Positions 8,368-14,541 of a DNA stretch of 15,972 nucleotides are shown piece after piece; within the stretch, counting starts at the first letter, position 1; every line of letters starts with the position of its first letter. Source of the DNA: Bacillota bacterium. Its GTDB lineage: Bacteria > Bacillota > Dethiobacteria > Dethiobacterales > Dethiobacteraceae. The stretch is taken from positions 1 through 15,972 of the forward strand of contig JAAZJT010000029.1 in the NCBI GenBank assembly GCA_012800215.1. The letters run 5' to 3'. The translations under genes were made by a program, and so were the position numbers. Under the pieces are notes generated by a model. That model had not been told where the DNA came from. It made no database searches and saw only the letters and a program-made list of their open reading frames with translations.

Positions 8368-9310
8368 AAATCTCCAGGTTGGTTTTGAAGAAGCTGGGAA
8401 AATAACATGGGCTGTAAAGAATAGCAGCTTTTCTGTGAGTGCCGGAGAGATACTGGGTATTGTGGGTGAATCCGGCAGCGGCAAAAGTATGACTGCAATG
8501 GCAATTATGGGACTTTGGCCTGCTGATGCCATAGTGCGTGGTCAGCTGTATTTTCAAGGCAGAAAAATAGATTTTGCACAGCACAAAGCCTGGCAAGAAT
8601 TGCGCGGTGTGATGATGGGAATGGTTTTTCAGGATCCCACATCTACCCTGAATCCTTTGTACCCAGTGGGTCAAACTGTGGCAGAGGCTTTGTGCTACCA
8701 TAAAAAAATTCCACTGGAGGAGGCAAAACGGAAAGCTTTAAAACTTTTTACTTCCTTAGGTATTTTGCCAGCAGCTACCAGAGCACAGCAATATCCACAT
8801 CAGTTAAGTGGTGGACTCAAACAGCGAGTAGCGTTAGCAGCAGCTATTTGTTGTAAGCCAAGTCTACTGATAGCTGATGAACCCACAACGGCGTTAGATG
8901 TAACTGTGCAGGCACAGATACTCAATTTATTAACTGCTTATGTCAGAGAGGAAAATTCTGCTCTCTTATTGATTTCACATGATCTTGGGGTAATTGCCCA
9001 AACAGCAGATCGTGTGCTGGTGATGTGCAGGGGAGTAATAGTGGAAGAAGCTCCGGTTATAAAGCTTTTCAAACACCCTTTACATCCCTATACACAACTA
9101 TTAATGAATTCGTTGCCGCGCCTGGACAGGAATGTTCTGCATAATATAGAAAAAAATGGAACAGCTGCCAGCAGCGTTGGTTGTGTTTTTGCCGGCCGCT
9201 GCCAATATTGTCGGGAATTTTGTTTACTAGAGGAACCTGCATTAAAAACAATAACAGAAAATAGGAAAGTATGCTGTCATTTTCCTCTAACTAAAGGCAG
9301 GAGCAGTTGA
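8354..9310 (+). CDS. Peptide-type ABC transporter ATPase, OppD/DppD family
   Basis: This is the first of two cytoplasmic ATPases that power import. It has Walker A GESGSGKS (38-45), a Q-loop in VFQDPTSTLNP (about 91-101), the signature LSGGLKQR (151-158), Walker B LLIADE (171-176) and the H-loop H209. The C-terminal extension carries C277-x5-C283-x6-C290 and C307/C308. This is the cysteine pattern of the OppD/DppD C-terminal domain, where a 4Fe-4S cluster is known for some dipeptide transporters; C286 and one of C307/C308 are extra. The start is GTG at 8354, just behind GGAGGGG (8342-8348) and inside the end of the permease gene, implying translational coupling. 318 residues is slightly short but complete. 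Confidence 0.94.
   Translation: MLEVKNLQVGFEEAGKITWAVKNSSFSVSAGEILGIVGESGSGKSMTAMAIMGLWPADAIVRGQLYFQGRKIDFAQHKAWQELRGVMMGMVFQDPTSTLNPLYPVGQTVAEALCYHKKIPLEEAKRKALKLFTSLGILPAATRAQQYPHQLSGGLKQRVALAAAICCKPSLLIADEPTTALDVTVQAQILNLLTAYVREENSALLLISHDLGVIAQTADRVLVMCRGVIVEEAPVIKLFKHPLHPYTQLLMNSLPRLDRNVLHNIEKNGTAASSVGCVFAGRCQYCREFCLLEEPALKTITENRKVCCHFPLTKGRSS
9298..9303 (+). promoter_or_regulatory. Ribosome binding site that favours the ATG start of the second ATPase
   Basis: CAGGAG lies nine bases before ATG at 9313 but only three before the in-frame TTG at 9307. The spacing supports ATG 9313, making the product 304 rather than 306 residues. The TTG option would overlap the previous stop as TTGA, the same arrangement seen at the OppB-type gene, so it is not excluded. 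Confidence 0.5.
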
Positions 9311-9312
9311 GT

Positions 9313-10227
9313 ATGGGCAATTTACTTGAAGTGAAAAATATAGTTTATACTTATGGGAGAATAGCTGCTGTAGATGGTGTATCCCTCGCTCTGGGTGATA
9401 GTGACTCATTGGGGTTAGTGGGCGAATCTGGTTCAGGCAAAAGCACACTAGGTAGATGTATTGCCGGGTTGCTAACACCTCAGCGAGGTCGCATTCTTTA
9501 TCAAGGTAAACTTATTAATGGGCGGCTGCACAAAGAAATACAGCTAGTTTTTCAGGACAGTTTTGCTGCTTTAAATCCGCGCATGAAGGTTGAAGCTTTA
9601 GTAGAAGAAGGATTAATTATCCATAAAACTGCAGATAAAGAGAAAAGACGCCGGCAAGTAAGGGAAATGCTGCAAACAGTCGGTGTTGACCCGGCACTAT
9701 TATCACGATTTCCGCATCAGTTAAGTGGCGGTCAGCGTCAGCGTGTAGCACTAGCCAGAACATTAATTTTGAATCCCCGTTTGATAATTCTTGATGAACC
9801 CGTTTCTTCTCTTGATGTAACAACGGGGATGCGTCTCTTATCTTTATTACAAGATTTAAAAGTTAAACATAATTTAGTTTATATTTTTATCTCGCATGAC
9901 TTGGCAGTGGTGCGGCAAATTTGCAGCCGTGTTGCTGTAATGTATGCAGGGAAAATAGTTGAGATAGGAGACGTAGAAGCTGTATTTGCCCGTCCTGTTC
10001 ATTTTTATACAAAGTTACTCTTGGATGCACATCCTATACCTGATCCTGAACAAAGAAAAAAAATTAACATTAGAGGAGAAGCTGCGGACTTACTTTCGCC
10101 GCCATCCGGCTGTCGTTTCCACCCTCGCTGTCCGGCAGCAGATCAGCGCTGCCGACGGATTCCACCACCATTTGTAGAAGTTACTGATAACCACAGGGTT
10201 GCATGCCATAAGGCGATTTCAAGCTAA
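9313..10227 (+). CDS. Peptide-type ABC transporter ATPase, OppF/DppF family
   Basis: This is the second ATPase, which would form a heterodimer with the OppD-type protein. Numbered from the ATG at 9313, it has Walker A GESGSGKS (37-44), a Q-loop in VFQDSFAALNPR (79-90), the signature LSGGQRQR (137-144), Walker B LIILDE (157-162) and the H-loop H195. The C-terminal domain has C267-x5-C273-x6-C280 and C298, again the 4Fe-4S-type pattern of this family. After the D-loop it reads TTGM where family members usually have a QAQ-like stretch, a small deviation. An in-frame TTG at 9307 is the alternative start. It is the last gene of the importer operon. I see no intrinsic terminator before the next promoter, which begins only four bases after the stop. 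Confidence 0.94.
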   Translation: MGNLLEVKNIVYTYGRIAAVDGVSLALGDSDSLGLVGESGSGKSTLGRCIAGLLTPQRGRILYQGKLINGRLHKEIQLVFQDSFAALNPRMKVEALVEEGLIIHKTADKEKRRRQVREMLQTVGVDPALLSRFPHQLSGGQRQRVALARTLILNPRLIILDEPVSSLDVTTGMRLLSLLQDLKVKHNLVYIFISHDLAVVRQICSRVAVMYAGKIVEIGDVEAVFARPVHFYTKLLLDAHPIPDPEQRKKINIRGEAADLLSPPSGCRFHPRCPAADQRCRRIPPPFVEVTDNHRVACHKAISS

Positions 10228-10240
10228 GCATTTACATGCT
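10227..10240 (+). repeat. Short inverted repeat over the -35 of the dehydrogenase promoter
   Basis: AGCAT and ATGCT flank TTAC, and a further AAGC/CTT pairing is possible outside it with a bulge. The centre coincides with the -35 hexamer. It has no T-run, so it is not a terminator; a repressor operator is conceivable but unproven. Confidence 0.3.
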
Positions 10241-10259
10241 GCTTACTCATTGTTATAAT
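10231..10259 (+). promoter_or_regulatory. Sigma-A promoter of the isocitrate dehydrogenase gene
   Basis: The -35 TTTACA (10231-10236, one mismatch to TTGACA) and a perfect TATAAT -10 (10254-10259) are separated by 17 bases. A TG extension stands one base before the -10 (10251-10252). This is the best housekeeping promoter in the window. It lies about 40 bases before the gene start, so the leader is short. Confidence 0.8.
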
Positions 10260-10300
10260 GAAAGTCAATGTAGACAAGCTTAAAGAGGGAGGACTTAGCA

Positions 10301-11299
10301 ATGTATCAGATTACTTTAATTCCTGGTGATGGTATTGGACCAGATATTACTGCTGCAACGAAAAAAATTATTGCGGCCGCAGGAGTCCCCATTGAGTGGG
10401 ATGAGCAGTCAGCAGGAGAAAGTGCAGTGGCAGCTTTTGGCACACCACTGCCTGAAGCATTAATACAGTCAGTAGAAAAAAACAAAATAGCTCTCAAGGG
10501 ACCCCTAACTACACCGATTGGTACCGGTTTCCGCAGCATAAATGTTGCCTTACGCAAAGAATTTGATTTATATGCCAATATTCGTCCGGCACGTACTTTT
10601 GCCGGTATACGTTCCCGCTACGAAAATATCGATTTGGTTGTGATCAGGGAAAATACAGAAGATCTATATGCAGGTGTAGAGCATATGGTGGGCGATGATG
10701 CAGCAGAAAGTATTAAAATTATTACCCGCAAGGGCAGTGAAAGAATTTGCCGGTTTGCTTTTGATTATGCAAAAAAGAATAACCGCCATAAAGTAACGGC
10801 GGTTCATAAAGCAAATATTATGAAATGCACAGATGGGCTTTTTTTAGAAGTAGCACGCGAAGTGGCTGCTGACTATCCGGAATTGGAATATGAAGAACGA
10901 ATTGTTGACAATATGTGTATGCAATTGGTACAAAAACCTGAAAACTATGATGTTTTAGTTGCGCCTAATCTTTATGGCGACATTATTTCCGATCTTTGTG
11001 CCGGTTTGGTAGGCGGATTAGGATTGGCACCAAGTGCCAATATAGGAGAAAAGTATGCTATTTTCGAAGCTGTTCACGGCAGTGTGCCTAAATATGCCGG
11101 TCTGGATAAGGCAAATCCTACTGCCTTGCTTCTTTCTGCAGTAATGATGTTACGTTATCTGGAAGAAAAGGAAGCGGCAGACCGCATTGAAAACGCTCTG
11201 GCTGCAGTTATTAAAGAAGGGAAGTCAGTAACCTATGATTTAGGCGGTTCTGCTAAAGGTATGGAGATGGCTGAGGCTGTAATTGCAAAAATGGTTTAA
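10301..11299 (+). CDS. Isocitrate dehydrogenase, short homodimeric / IDH3-like type
   Basis: This enzyme would oxidatively decarboxylate isocitrate to 2-oxoglutarate, feeding glutamate synthesis and the TCA branch. The 332 residues match the short isocitrate/isopropylmalate dehydrogenase family. By alignment with E. coli enzyme motifs the substrate and metal residues are S79, N81, R85 and R95 (SINVALRKEFDLYANIRP), R116, Y123, K170, D203, D227 and D231. The S-x-N phosphorylation-loop pattern points to isocitrate rather than isopropylmalate. In the cofactor site HGSVPKYAG carries K264-Y265, the pair seen in NADP enzymes, and Y312 (VTYD) is kept, but the Arg that would follow is Gly. Cofactor preference is therefore uncertain. 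AGAGGGAGGA (10284-10293) is a strong ribosome binding site. The stop overlaps the stop of the convergent spore-protein gene by four bases. A homoisocitrate or other beta-decarboxylating relative is a less likely alternative. Confidence 0.92.
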   Translation: MYQITLIPGDGIGPDITAATKKIIAAAGVPIEWDEQSAGESAVAAFGTPLPEALIQSVEKNKIALKGPLTTPIGTGFRSINVALRKEFDLYANIRPARTFAGIRSRYENIDLVVIRENTEDLYAGVEHMVGDDAAESIKIITRKGSERICRFAFDYAKKNNRHKVTAVHKANIMKCTDGLFLEVAREVAADYPELEYEERIVDNMCMQLVQKPENYDVLVAPNLYGDIISDLCAGLVGGLGLAPSANIGEKYAIFEAVHGSVPKYAGLDKANPTALLLSAVMMLRYLEEKEAADRIENALAAVIKEGKSVTYDLGGSAKGMEMAEAVIAKMV

Positions 11300-11607
11300 T
11301 TATTTTTTCCAGCCAATTCTCTTTCCGCCATTTCTATCATTCTTTTTACCATATTGCCGCCAATTCTACCACCAATCCGGCCACCCACTGAGCCACAGAC
11401 TGCAGAAGGCACTCTTTGCCAGCCTTTTTGGCGGATGTATGTATCAATACCCAATTCGCTGGCAATTTCATGTTTATATTTTTCCAAATTAGATTCCCAT
11501 GAATTTACGCTGCCGTCACTGAGACCTAATTCGCTGGCAATTTCCAGTTTAAAGTTTTCCAACGCCTTTTCCACACCTGGAATAAGGCGTTTTTTACGCC
11601 TTGCCAT
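11296..11607 (-). CDS. Alpha/beta-type small acid-soluble spore protein with duplicated N-terminal half
   Basis: These proteins coat and protect DNA in the dormant spore and are degraded by the GPR protease at germination. The 103-residue product has two copies of the cleavage-site motif: FKLEIASELG (residues 19-28, expected cut after E22) and YKHEIASELG (44-53, cut after E47). The second copy is followed by the conserved C-terminal DNA-binding block around GSVGGRIGG and NMVKRMIEMAEREL (72-98). Ordinary family members are about 60-75 residues with one site, so the N-terminal part looks duplicated. The start is the ATG read at 11607, with GGAGGTGA just upstream (11612-11619 on the plus strand); an upstream in-frame ATG at 11622 would overlap that site. 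The gene converges on the dehydrogenase gene and shares stop-codon bases with it. I could not assign a convincing sigma-G promoter on its strand. Confidence 0.9.
   Translation of the reverse strand: MARRKKRLIPGVEKALENFKLEIASELGLSDGSVNSWESNLEKYKHEIASELGIDTYIRQKGWQRVPSAVCGSVGGRIGGRIGGNMVKRMIEMAERELAGKNN
11453..11562. repeat. Direct repeat inside the spore-protein gene
   Basis: Two 35-base copies, 11453-11487 and 11528-11562, agree at 31 positions, and their first 17 bases are identical (starting AATTCGCTGG). They are offset by 75 bases, exactly 25 codons, and encode the two EIASELG protease-site segments. The conservation at DNA level suggests a fairly recent internal duplication or recombination, or strong codon constraint. 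Confidence 0.75.
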
Positions 11608-11703
11608 TATTTCACCTCCCAAAATAATTTGCTTAATTATATTGTAAGCAGCTTTATTATTCTTATCCTAGACAAAATTAACTTACTTTGTGAAATGATG
11701 CGA

Positions 11704-11733
11704 GCATAGGAAGCAAGCTAATTTGGCAATATA
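11704..11733 (+). promoter_or_regulatory. Possible forespore-type (sigma-F/sigma-G) promoter for the 107-residue protein
   Basis: GCATA (11704-11708) matches the forespore -35. After 18 bases CAATATA (11727-11733) resembles the sigma-G -10 (CATAnTA, two mismatches). Read as sigma-F, GG at 11725 lies 16 bases after the -35. The gene start follows 23 bases later. The match is imperfect and the interval AT-rich, so this is only a candidate. Confidence 0.3.
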
Positions 11734-11756
11734 GATAAAAACAAGGAGATGATATA

Positions 11757-12080
11757 ATGCCGGCAGAAACAATAGTTGCTTATTTTTATAATTTTAAAGA
11801 TGCTAAAAGAGCTGAGGCAGAGCTGGTAAGGCAGCCCTATATTATTAATGTTAAAAGTTATGATGCCCAATTAACAGACCCGGATGTCAGTGTATCTGCT
11901 TTAATGGTGGGTAATTGGCCAAATTTAGCGCATGGCATTTTTGGCACAGAAAATTCCTTTGTGAGAACGGAGGAAGGAGGAGTATATTTATTAATAGTAA
12001 CGGATGAAGAAGGACACGAGAGTGAAGTGCGTCAGGTCGTGGAAAATTATGGAGGCAGTCTAGTGCAGAGGAATAGTTAG
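11757..12080 (+). CDS. Hypothetical 107-residue protein, ferredoxin-like fold suspected
   Basis: I do not recognise a characterised family. A good ribosome binding site (AAGGAG, 11743-11748) stands eight bases before the ATG, and composition is coding-like, so the gene is probably real. The start ETIVAYFYNFKDAKRAEAEL looks like a strand followed by a helix. Near the end VYLLIVTDEE is followed by a helix and VVENYGGSLV. That pattern is reminiscent of small stress proteins of the YflT/DUF1269 kind, where a strand-helix unit ends in a Gly-Gly turn; this is resemblance only. There is no signal peptide, membrane helix or cysteine, so it is predicted to be cytoplasmic. It is transcribed divergently from the spore-protein gene and converges on the lipoprotein gene, leaving an 11-base gap. 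A possible forespore promoter precedes it, which would suggest a spore role. Confidence 0.75.
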   Translation: MPAETIVAYFYNFKDAKRAEAELVRQPYIINVKSYDAQLTDPDVSVSALMVGNWPNLAHGIFGTENSFVRTEEGGVYLLIVTDEEGHESEVRQVVENYGGSLVQRNS

Positions 12081-12091
12081 CATCTCATTAT

Positions 12092-13132
12092 TTAGTACAG
12101 ACGCAGTTTTTTACCGTTGATTTTATCCTTATTGATTTTTCCCTCTAAATCCTTGGGAATAGTTAGATAATCACTATCGCCATCACTTATATAGCGTTTT
12201 TCAGGATGATTTTGAAAGTAGTTAAGCCAGCGTGGTAATTCTGTACCGTCAGCACGCACGCGAGGCAAGCGAAAAGGATCAAAATTTTGGGCAAAAGGAG
12301 AGGGCGCGGGGTTGGCGCCTACCAACAGAATAGCGTCATTTTGATAGGTGGTTTGTTCCCACTCGCCGGATTTTAAAGCAGTTTCGTCCTTTGCTCTGGC
12401 ACCGTAAGGTAAGGCTAAGCTTGTTACCTGGTAGCCCGGCAAATATTCCTGTGTAGAACGTACATTTTTTGCCAGTGCCTCTACTACTTCTGCACTTGAA
12501 AGTTTAGCTAGATTTTCATGATTGTAGGCATGATTCCCTATTTCAAAGCCCCATTTTTTAAGAAAGGCTAGTTTTTCTGCAATCCATTTACTTTGCCTAA
12601 ATGGTACCGGATAGTAAATGAAAAAAGTGCCAGCAGGAGTAAAATCGTCATATTTCTTACTCATTTCCAAAATTATAGCCACTGCACAATCGGGATCAAG
12701 TATGTACTTACCATCGTCCTGCTCTATAAAACGAAGATGCCCGCTGCTGCCATCATCAAAAGTCAGGACAAAGGGGGTTGTTCCGGCGGGAAGATTAATA
12801 TTGCCGGTGATATAGTCATTTAAATTAACCGGTCTGTAATTTTCCTGGTAAAGCCGTTCTAAATCAGCACGAAAATTGTCTACCTGGCGTGACCAAGTTC
12901 CTTCCTTGGTGCCAATTTCATGATACATTAAAATCATCACTTCACCCAGCTCATTAGGCTGGTAGGCTTGCCAGTCCGTATTTTTTTCTGTGTCATCGGA
13001 TCCTGGGTTTTCAGCAGGTGTTTCTTGTAATTCTTCTTCAGTTGGCTGCTTGTCTATAGGCTGTGCGGGCGATTGACAGCCGCTTAGAAAAAGTGCAAAA
13101 ATTAATAAGACCGTGACAATTTTAGTAAGCAT
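12092..13132 (-). CDS. Lipoprotein with NodB-like polysaccharide deacetylase domain
   Basis: This is a membrane-anchored exported protein of the carbohydrate esterase 4 / NodB fold, expected to remove acetyl groups from cell-wall or other polysaccharide. The signal peptide ends in the lipobox L16-S17-G18-C19. An acidic, Pro- and Glu-rich linker runs to about residue 58. The NodB core follows: MYHEIG at 69-74, TFDDG at 124-128 with probable base D126 and metal ligand D127, and the H201-x3-H205 pair in NHAYNH. The usual Arg of the R-x-P-Y motif is Ala (A240 in ALPYG), and I cannot find clear DxxDW or L-x-H motifs. The enzyme may thus have altered specificity or reduced activity. GAGGTGA precedes the ATG at rather long spacing. 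It stands alone on its strand, with 281 bases separating it from dprA. The substrate is unknown. Confidence 0.85.
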   Translation of the reverse strand: MLTKIVTVLLIFALFLSGCQSPAQPIDKQPTEEELQETPAENPGSDDTEKNTDWQAYQPNELGEVMILMYHEIGTKEGTWSRQVDNFRADLERLYQENYRPVNLNDYITGNINLPAGTTPFVLTFDDGSSGHLRFIEQDDGKYILDPDCAVAIILEMSKKYDDFTPAGTFFIYYPVPFRQSKWIAEKLAFLKKWGFEIGNHAYNHENLAKLSSAEVVEALAKNVRSTQEYLPGYQVTSLALPYGARAKDETALKSGEWEQTTYQNDAILLVGANPAPSPFAQNFDPFRLPRVRADGTELPRWLNYFQNHPEKRYISDGDSDYLTIPKDLEGKINKDKINGKKLRLY

Positions 13133-13167
13133 ATCTATGTTTCACCTCATAACTTGCTGCAATTACT

Positions 13168-13196
13168 ACACTATCTTAGGAAAGAAATATCGTCAA
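13168..13196 (-). promoter_or_regulatory. Possible sigma-A promoter of the deacetylase lipoprotein gene
   Basis: On the minus strand TTGACG (13196-13191) is a good -35, and 17 bases further TAGTGT (13173-13168) is a poor -10. The gene start follows about 35 bases downstream. The position is right but the -10 is weak. Confidence 0.35.
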
Positions 13197-13296
13197 TAGT
13201 AATACTGGTAGTAATATATGGGAATAAATAATGAGCATATTGTATATTCTGTATTATTTTAAATAAAAAAACTGAAAATTTTTGCAAATTTAGCTT

Positions 13297-13310
13297 AGAA
13301 CAGTTGTTCG
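13297..13310 (+). promoter_or_regulatory. LexA (SOS) operator candidate at the dprA promoter
   Basis: The site reads AGAACAGTTGTTCG, a perfect GAAC-N4-GTTC palindrome (13298-13309) as in the Firmicutes LexA/DinR box CGAACN4GTTCG, with the outer G kept on one side only. Its right half-site is part of the -35 hexamer, so a bound repressor would block RNA polymerase. The next gene downstream is the DNA-processing gene dprA, a plausible SOS target. Confidence 0.6.
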
Positions 13311-13332
13311 AATAGTTGCTTTATGGTATAGT
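13304..13332 (+). promoter_or_regulatory. Sigma-A promoter of dprA-topA
   Basis: TTGTTC (13304-13309) as -35 and TATAGT (13327-13332) as -10 are spaced by 17 bases, with a TG extension (13324-13325). Transcription would start about 75 bases before dprA, leaving a leader with no strong hairpin. The interval 13133-13413 holds this promoter, the LexA-like box and a possible promoter facing the other way. I see nothing else clear in it. Confidence 0.6.
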
Positions 13333-13413
13333 TTTTTTATGGCGTAGAATAGGAAGGCAGGAATCATGTCTGCGCTGTAGAATATAAGGAAAGCGCCGAA
13401 AGGGGTAAAAATA

Positions 13414-14484
13414 ATGAGCGATTTACCATTTTGGCTGGCATTAAACCGTATATCTACTTTAGGAGCTCGCCGTATTCGACATTTAGTTAAAACCTACGGT
13501 GATGCAAAAAGTGCTTACTATGCGACTGAAAAGCAGCTGAGTGAATCTGGCTTGCCACCAAAAGTGTTGGCATCATTTTTAAGGGAACGGGAGCAGATCA
13601 AGCCACAGGAGGAGTGGCAGCGCTGCCGGGATCTAGGCATTAGTGTTGTTATACCTAACGACACGTCTTACCCAGTATTGTTAAAAGAGATATATGATCC
13701 GCCTGCAGTTCTGTATTACCGCGGTGATTTGCAGGTGCTGTCACAATTTACAGTTGCAGTAGTTGGCTCACGCAAGACTACTACTTATGGTCGCACTGCA
13801 GCGGAAAAATTAGCATCTGATTTGGCGCGACAGGGTGTTGTTATTGTTAGCGGTATGGCACGAGGAATAGATACTTGTGCTCATCGTGGTGCCTTAAGTG
13901 CTTCAGGGAAGACTGCGGCCGTGCTGGGTAGTGGTTTAGATATCTGCTATCCGCCTGAAAATCGCGCTTTAATGGAAAAAATAGTTCAAAACGGTGTAGT
14001 CATTAGTGAATTTCCACCCGGCACTCAGCCTAAACCGGCACACTTTCCCATGCGTAACCGCATTATTAGTGGGCTTTCATATGGGGTTGTAGTGGTGGAA
14101 GCAGCAGAAAAAAGCGGAGCTTTAATTACAACTGACTTTGCGCTTGAACAGGGAAGGGAAGTCTTTGCCGTTCCTGGAAGTATTCATAGCCCTCAGAGCC
14201 GCGGCTGCCATCGTCTCCTTAAAGAGGGTGCAGAAGTGTGTGAGACAGCAGCAGATGTTTTACTTGCCTTGGGGAAAAATTCTCTGAAAGAGACAGCGGC
14301 AGCTGTTGAACTGACACCAAAACAGGCCGCAGTATTAACTGTTTTAGAATTTGAACCTGTTCATTTTGATCAGCTTGTAGCCTTGTCAGGCCTGCCGGCA
14401 GCTGAACTTAGCGGTTTGCTGCTGGAATTGGAATTAGCCGGTTTTTTAAAAAAGATGGTCGGGAATTATTATTTACGTGTATAG
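13414..14484 (+). CDS. dprA: DNA processing protein DprA (Smf)
   Basis: DprA binds incoming single-stranded DNA during natural transformation and loads RecA on it; many non-transformable bacteria also carry it. The 356-residue protein has an N-terminal helix-hairpin-helix/SAM-like region (about 5-60) and the Rossmann-type DprA domain (about 65-280). Landmarks are VAVVGSRKTTTYGR, VSGMARGIDTCAHRGAL, AVLGSGLDICYPPEN, EFPPGTQPKPAHFPMRNRII and EQGREVFAVPGS. A winged-helix C-terminal domain (about 298-356) begins LTPKQAAVLTVLEFEPV and ends GFLKKMVGNYYLRV. All the usual landmarks are intact. AAAGGGG (13399-13405) is the ribosome binding site. It is followed 57 bases later by topA with no terminator between, the common dprA-topA order of Firmicutes. 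The promoter carries a LexA-like box, suggesting induction by DNA damage. Confidence 0.97.
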   Translation: MSDLPFWLALNRISTLGARRIRHLVKTYGDAKSAYYATEKQLSESGLPPKVLASFLREREQIKPQEEWQRCRDLGISVVIPNDTSYPVLLKEIYDPPAVLYYRGDLQVLSQFTVAVVGSRKTTTYGRTAAEKLASDLARQGVVIVSGMARGIDTCAHRGALSASGKTAAVLGSGLDICYPPENRALMEKIVQNGVVISEFPPGTQPKPAHFPMRNRIISGLSYGVVVVEAAEKSGALITTDFALEQGREVFAVPGSIHSPQSRGCHRLLKEGAEVCETAADVLLALGKNSLKETAAAVELTPKQAAVLTVLEFEPVHFDQLVALSGLPAAELSGLLLELELAGFLKKMVGNYYLRV

Positions 14485-14541
14485 GAAAGCTTTAAATGTA
14501 TATATAGTAATCAACAAGCAAGAGTTTTGTGGGGGTGCCAT

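Noticed and set aside
8294..8701. 135-codon open frame on the minus strand across the permease/ATPase junction
   Set aside because: It lies wholly opposite two well-supported transporter genes, with no family resemblance or ribosome binding site I could see. Several similar antisense frames in polA and the transporter genes were dropped for the same reason.
4942..10282. Ten-base string GACAAGCTTA in the leaders of both the receptor gene (4942-4951) and the dehydrogenase (10273-10282)
   Set aside because: Many 10-base matches are expected by chance in a 16 kb window, and flanking bases do not agree.
11287..11306. Intrinsic terminator at the dehydrogenase stop codon
   Set aside because: The only possible stem is AAAAAT/ATTTTT, with no G-C pair, so it would be too weak to call.
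13366..13380. Four-codon leader peptide (ATG to TAG) before dprA
   Set aside because: A purine-rich stretch precedes it, but it is too short to support and there is no attenuator-like hairpin pair after it.
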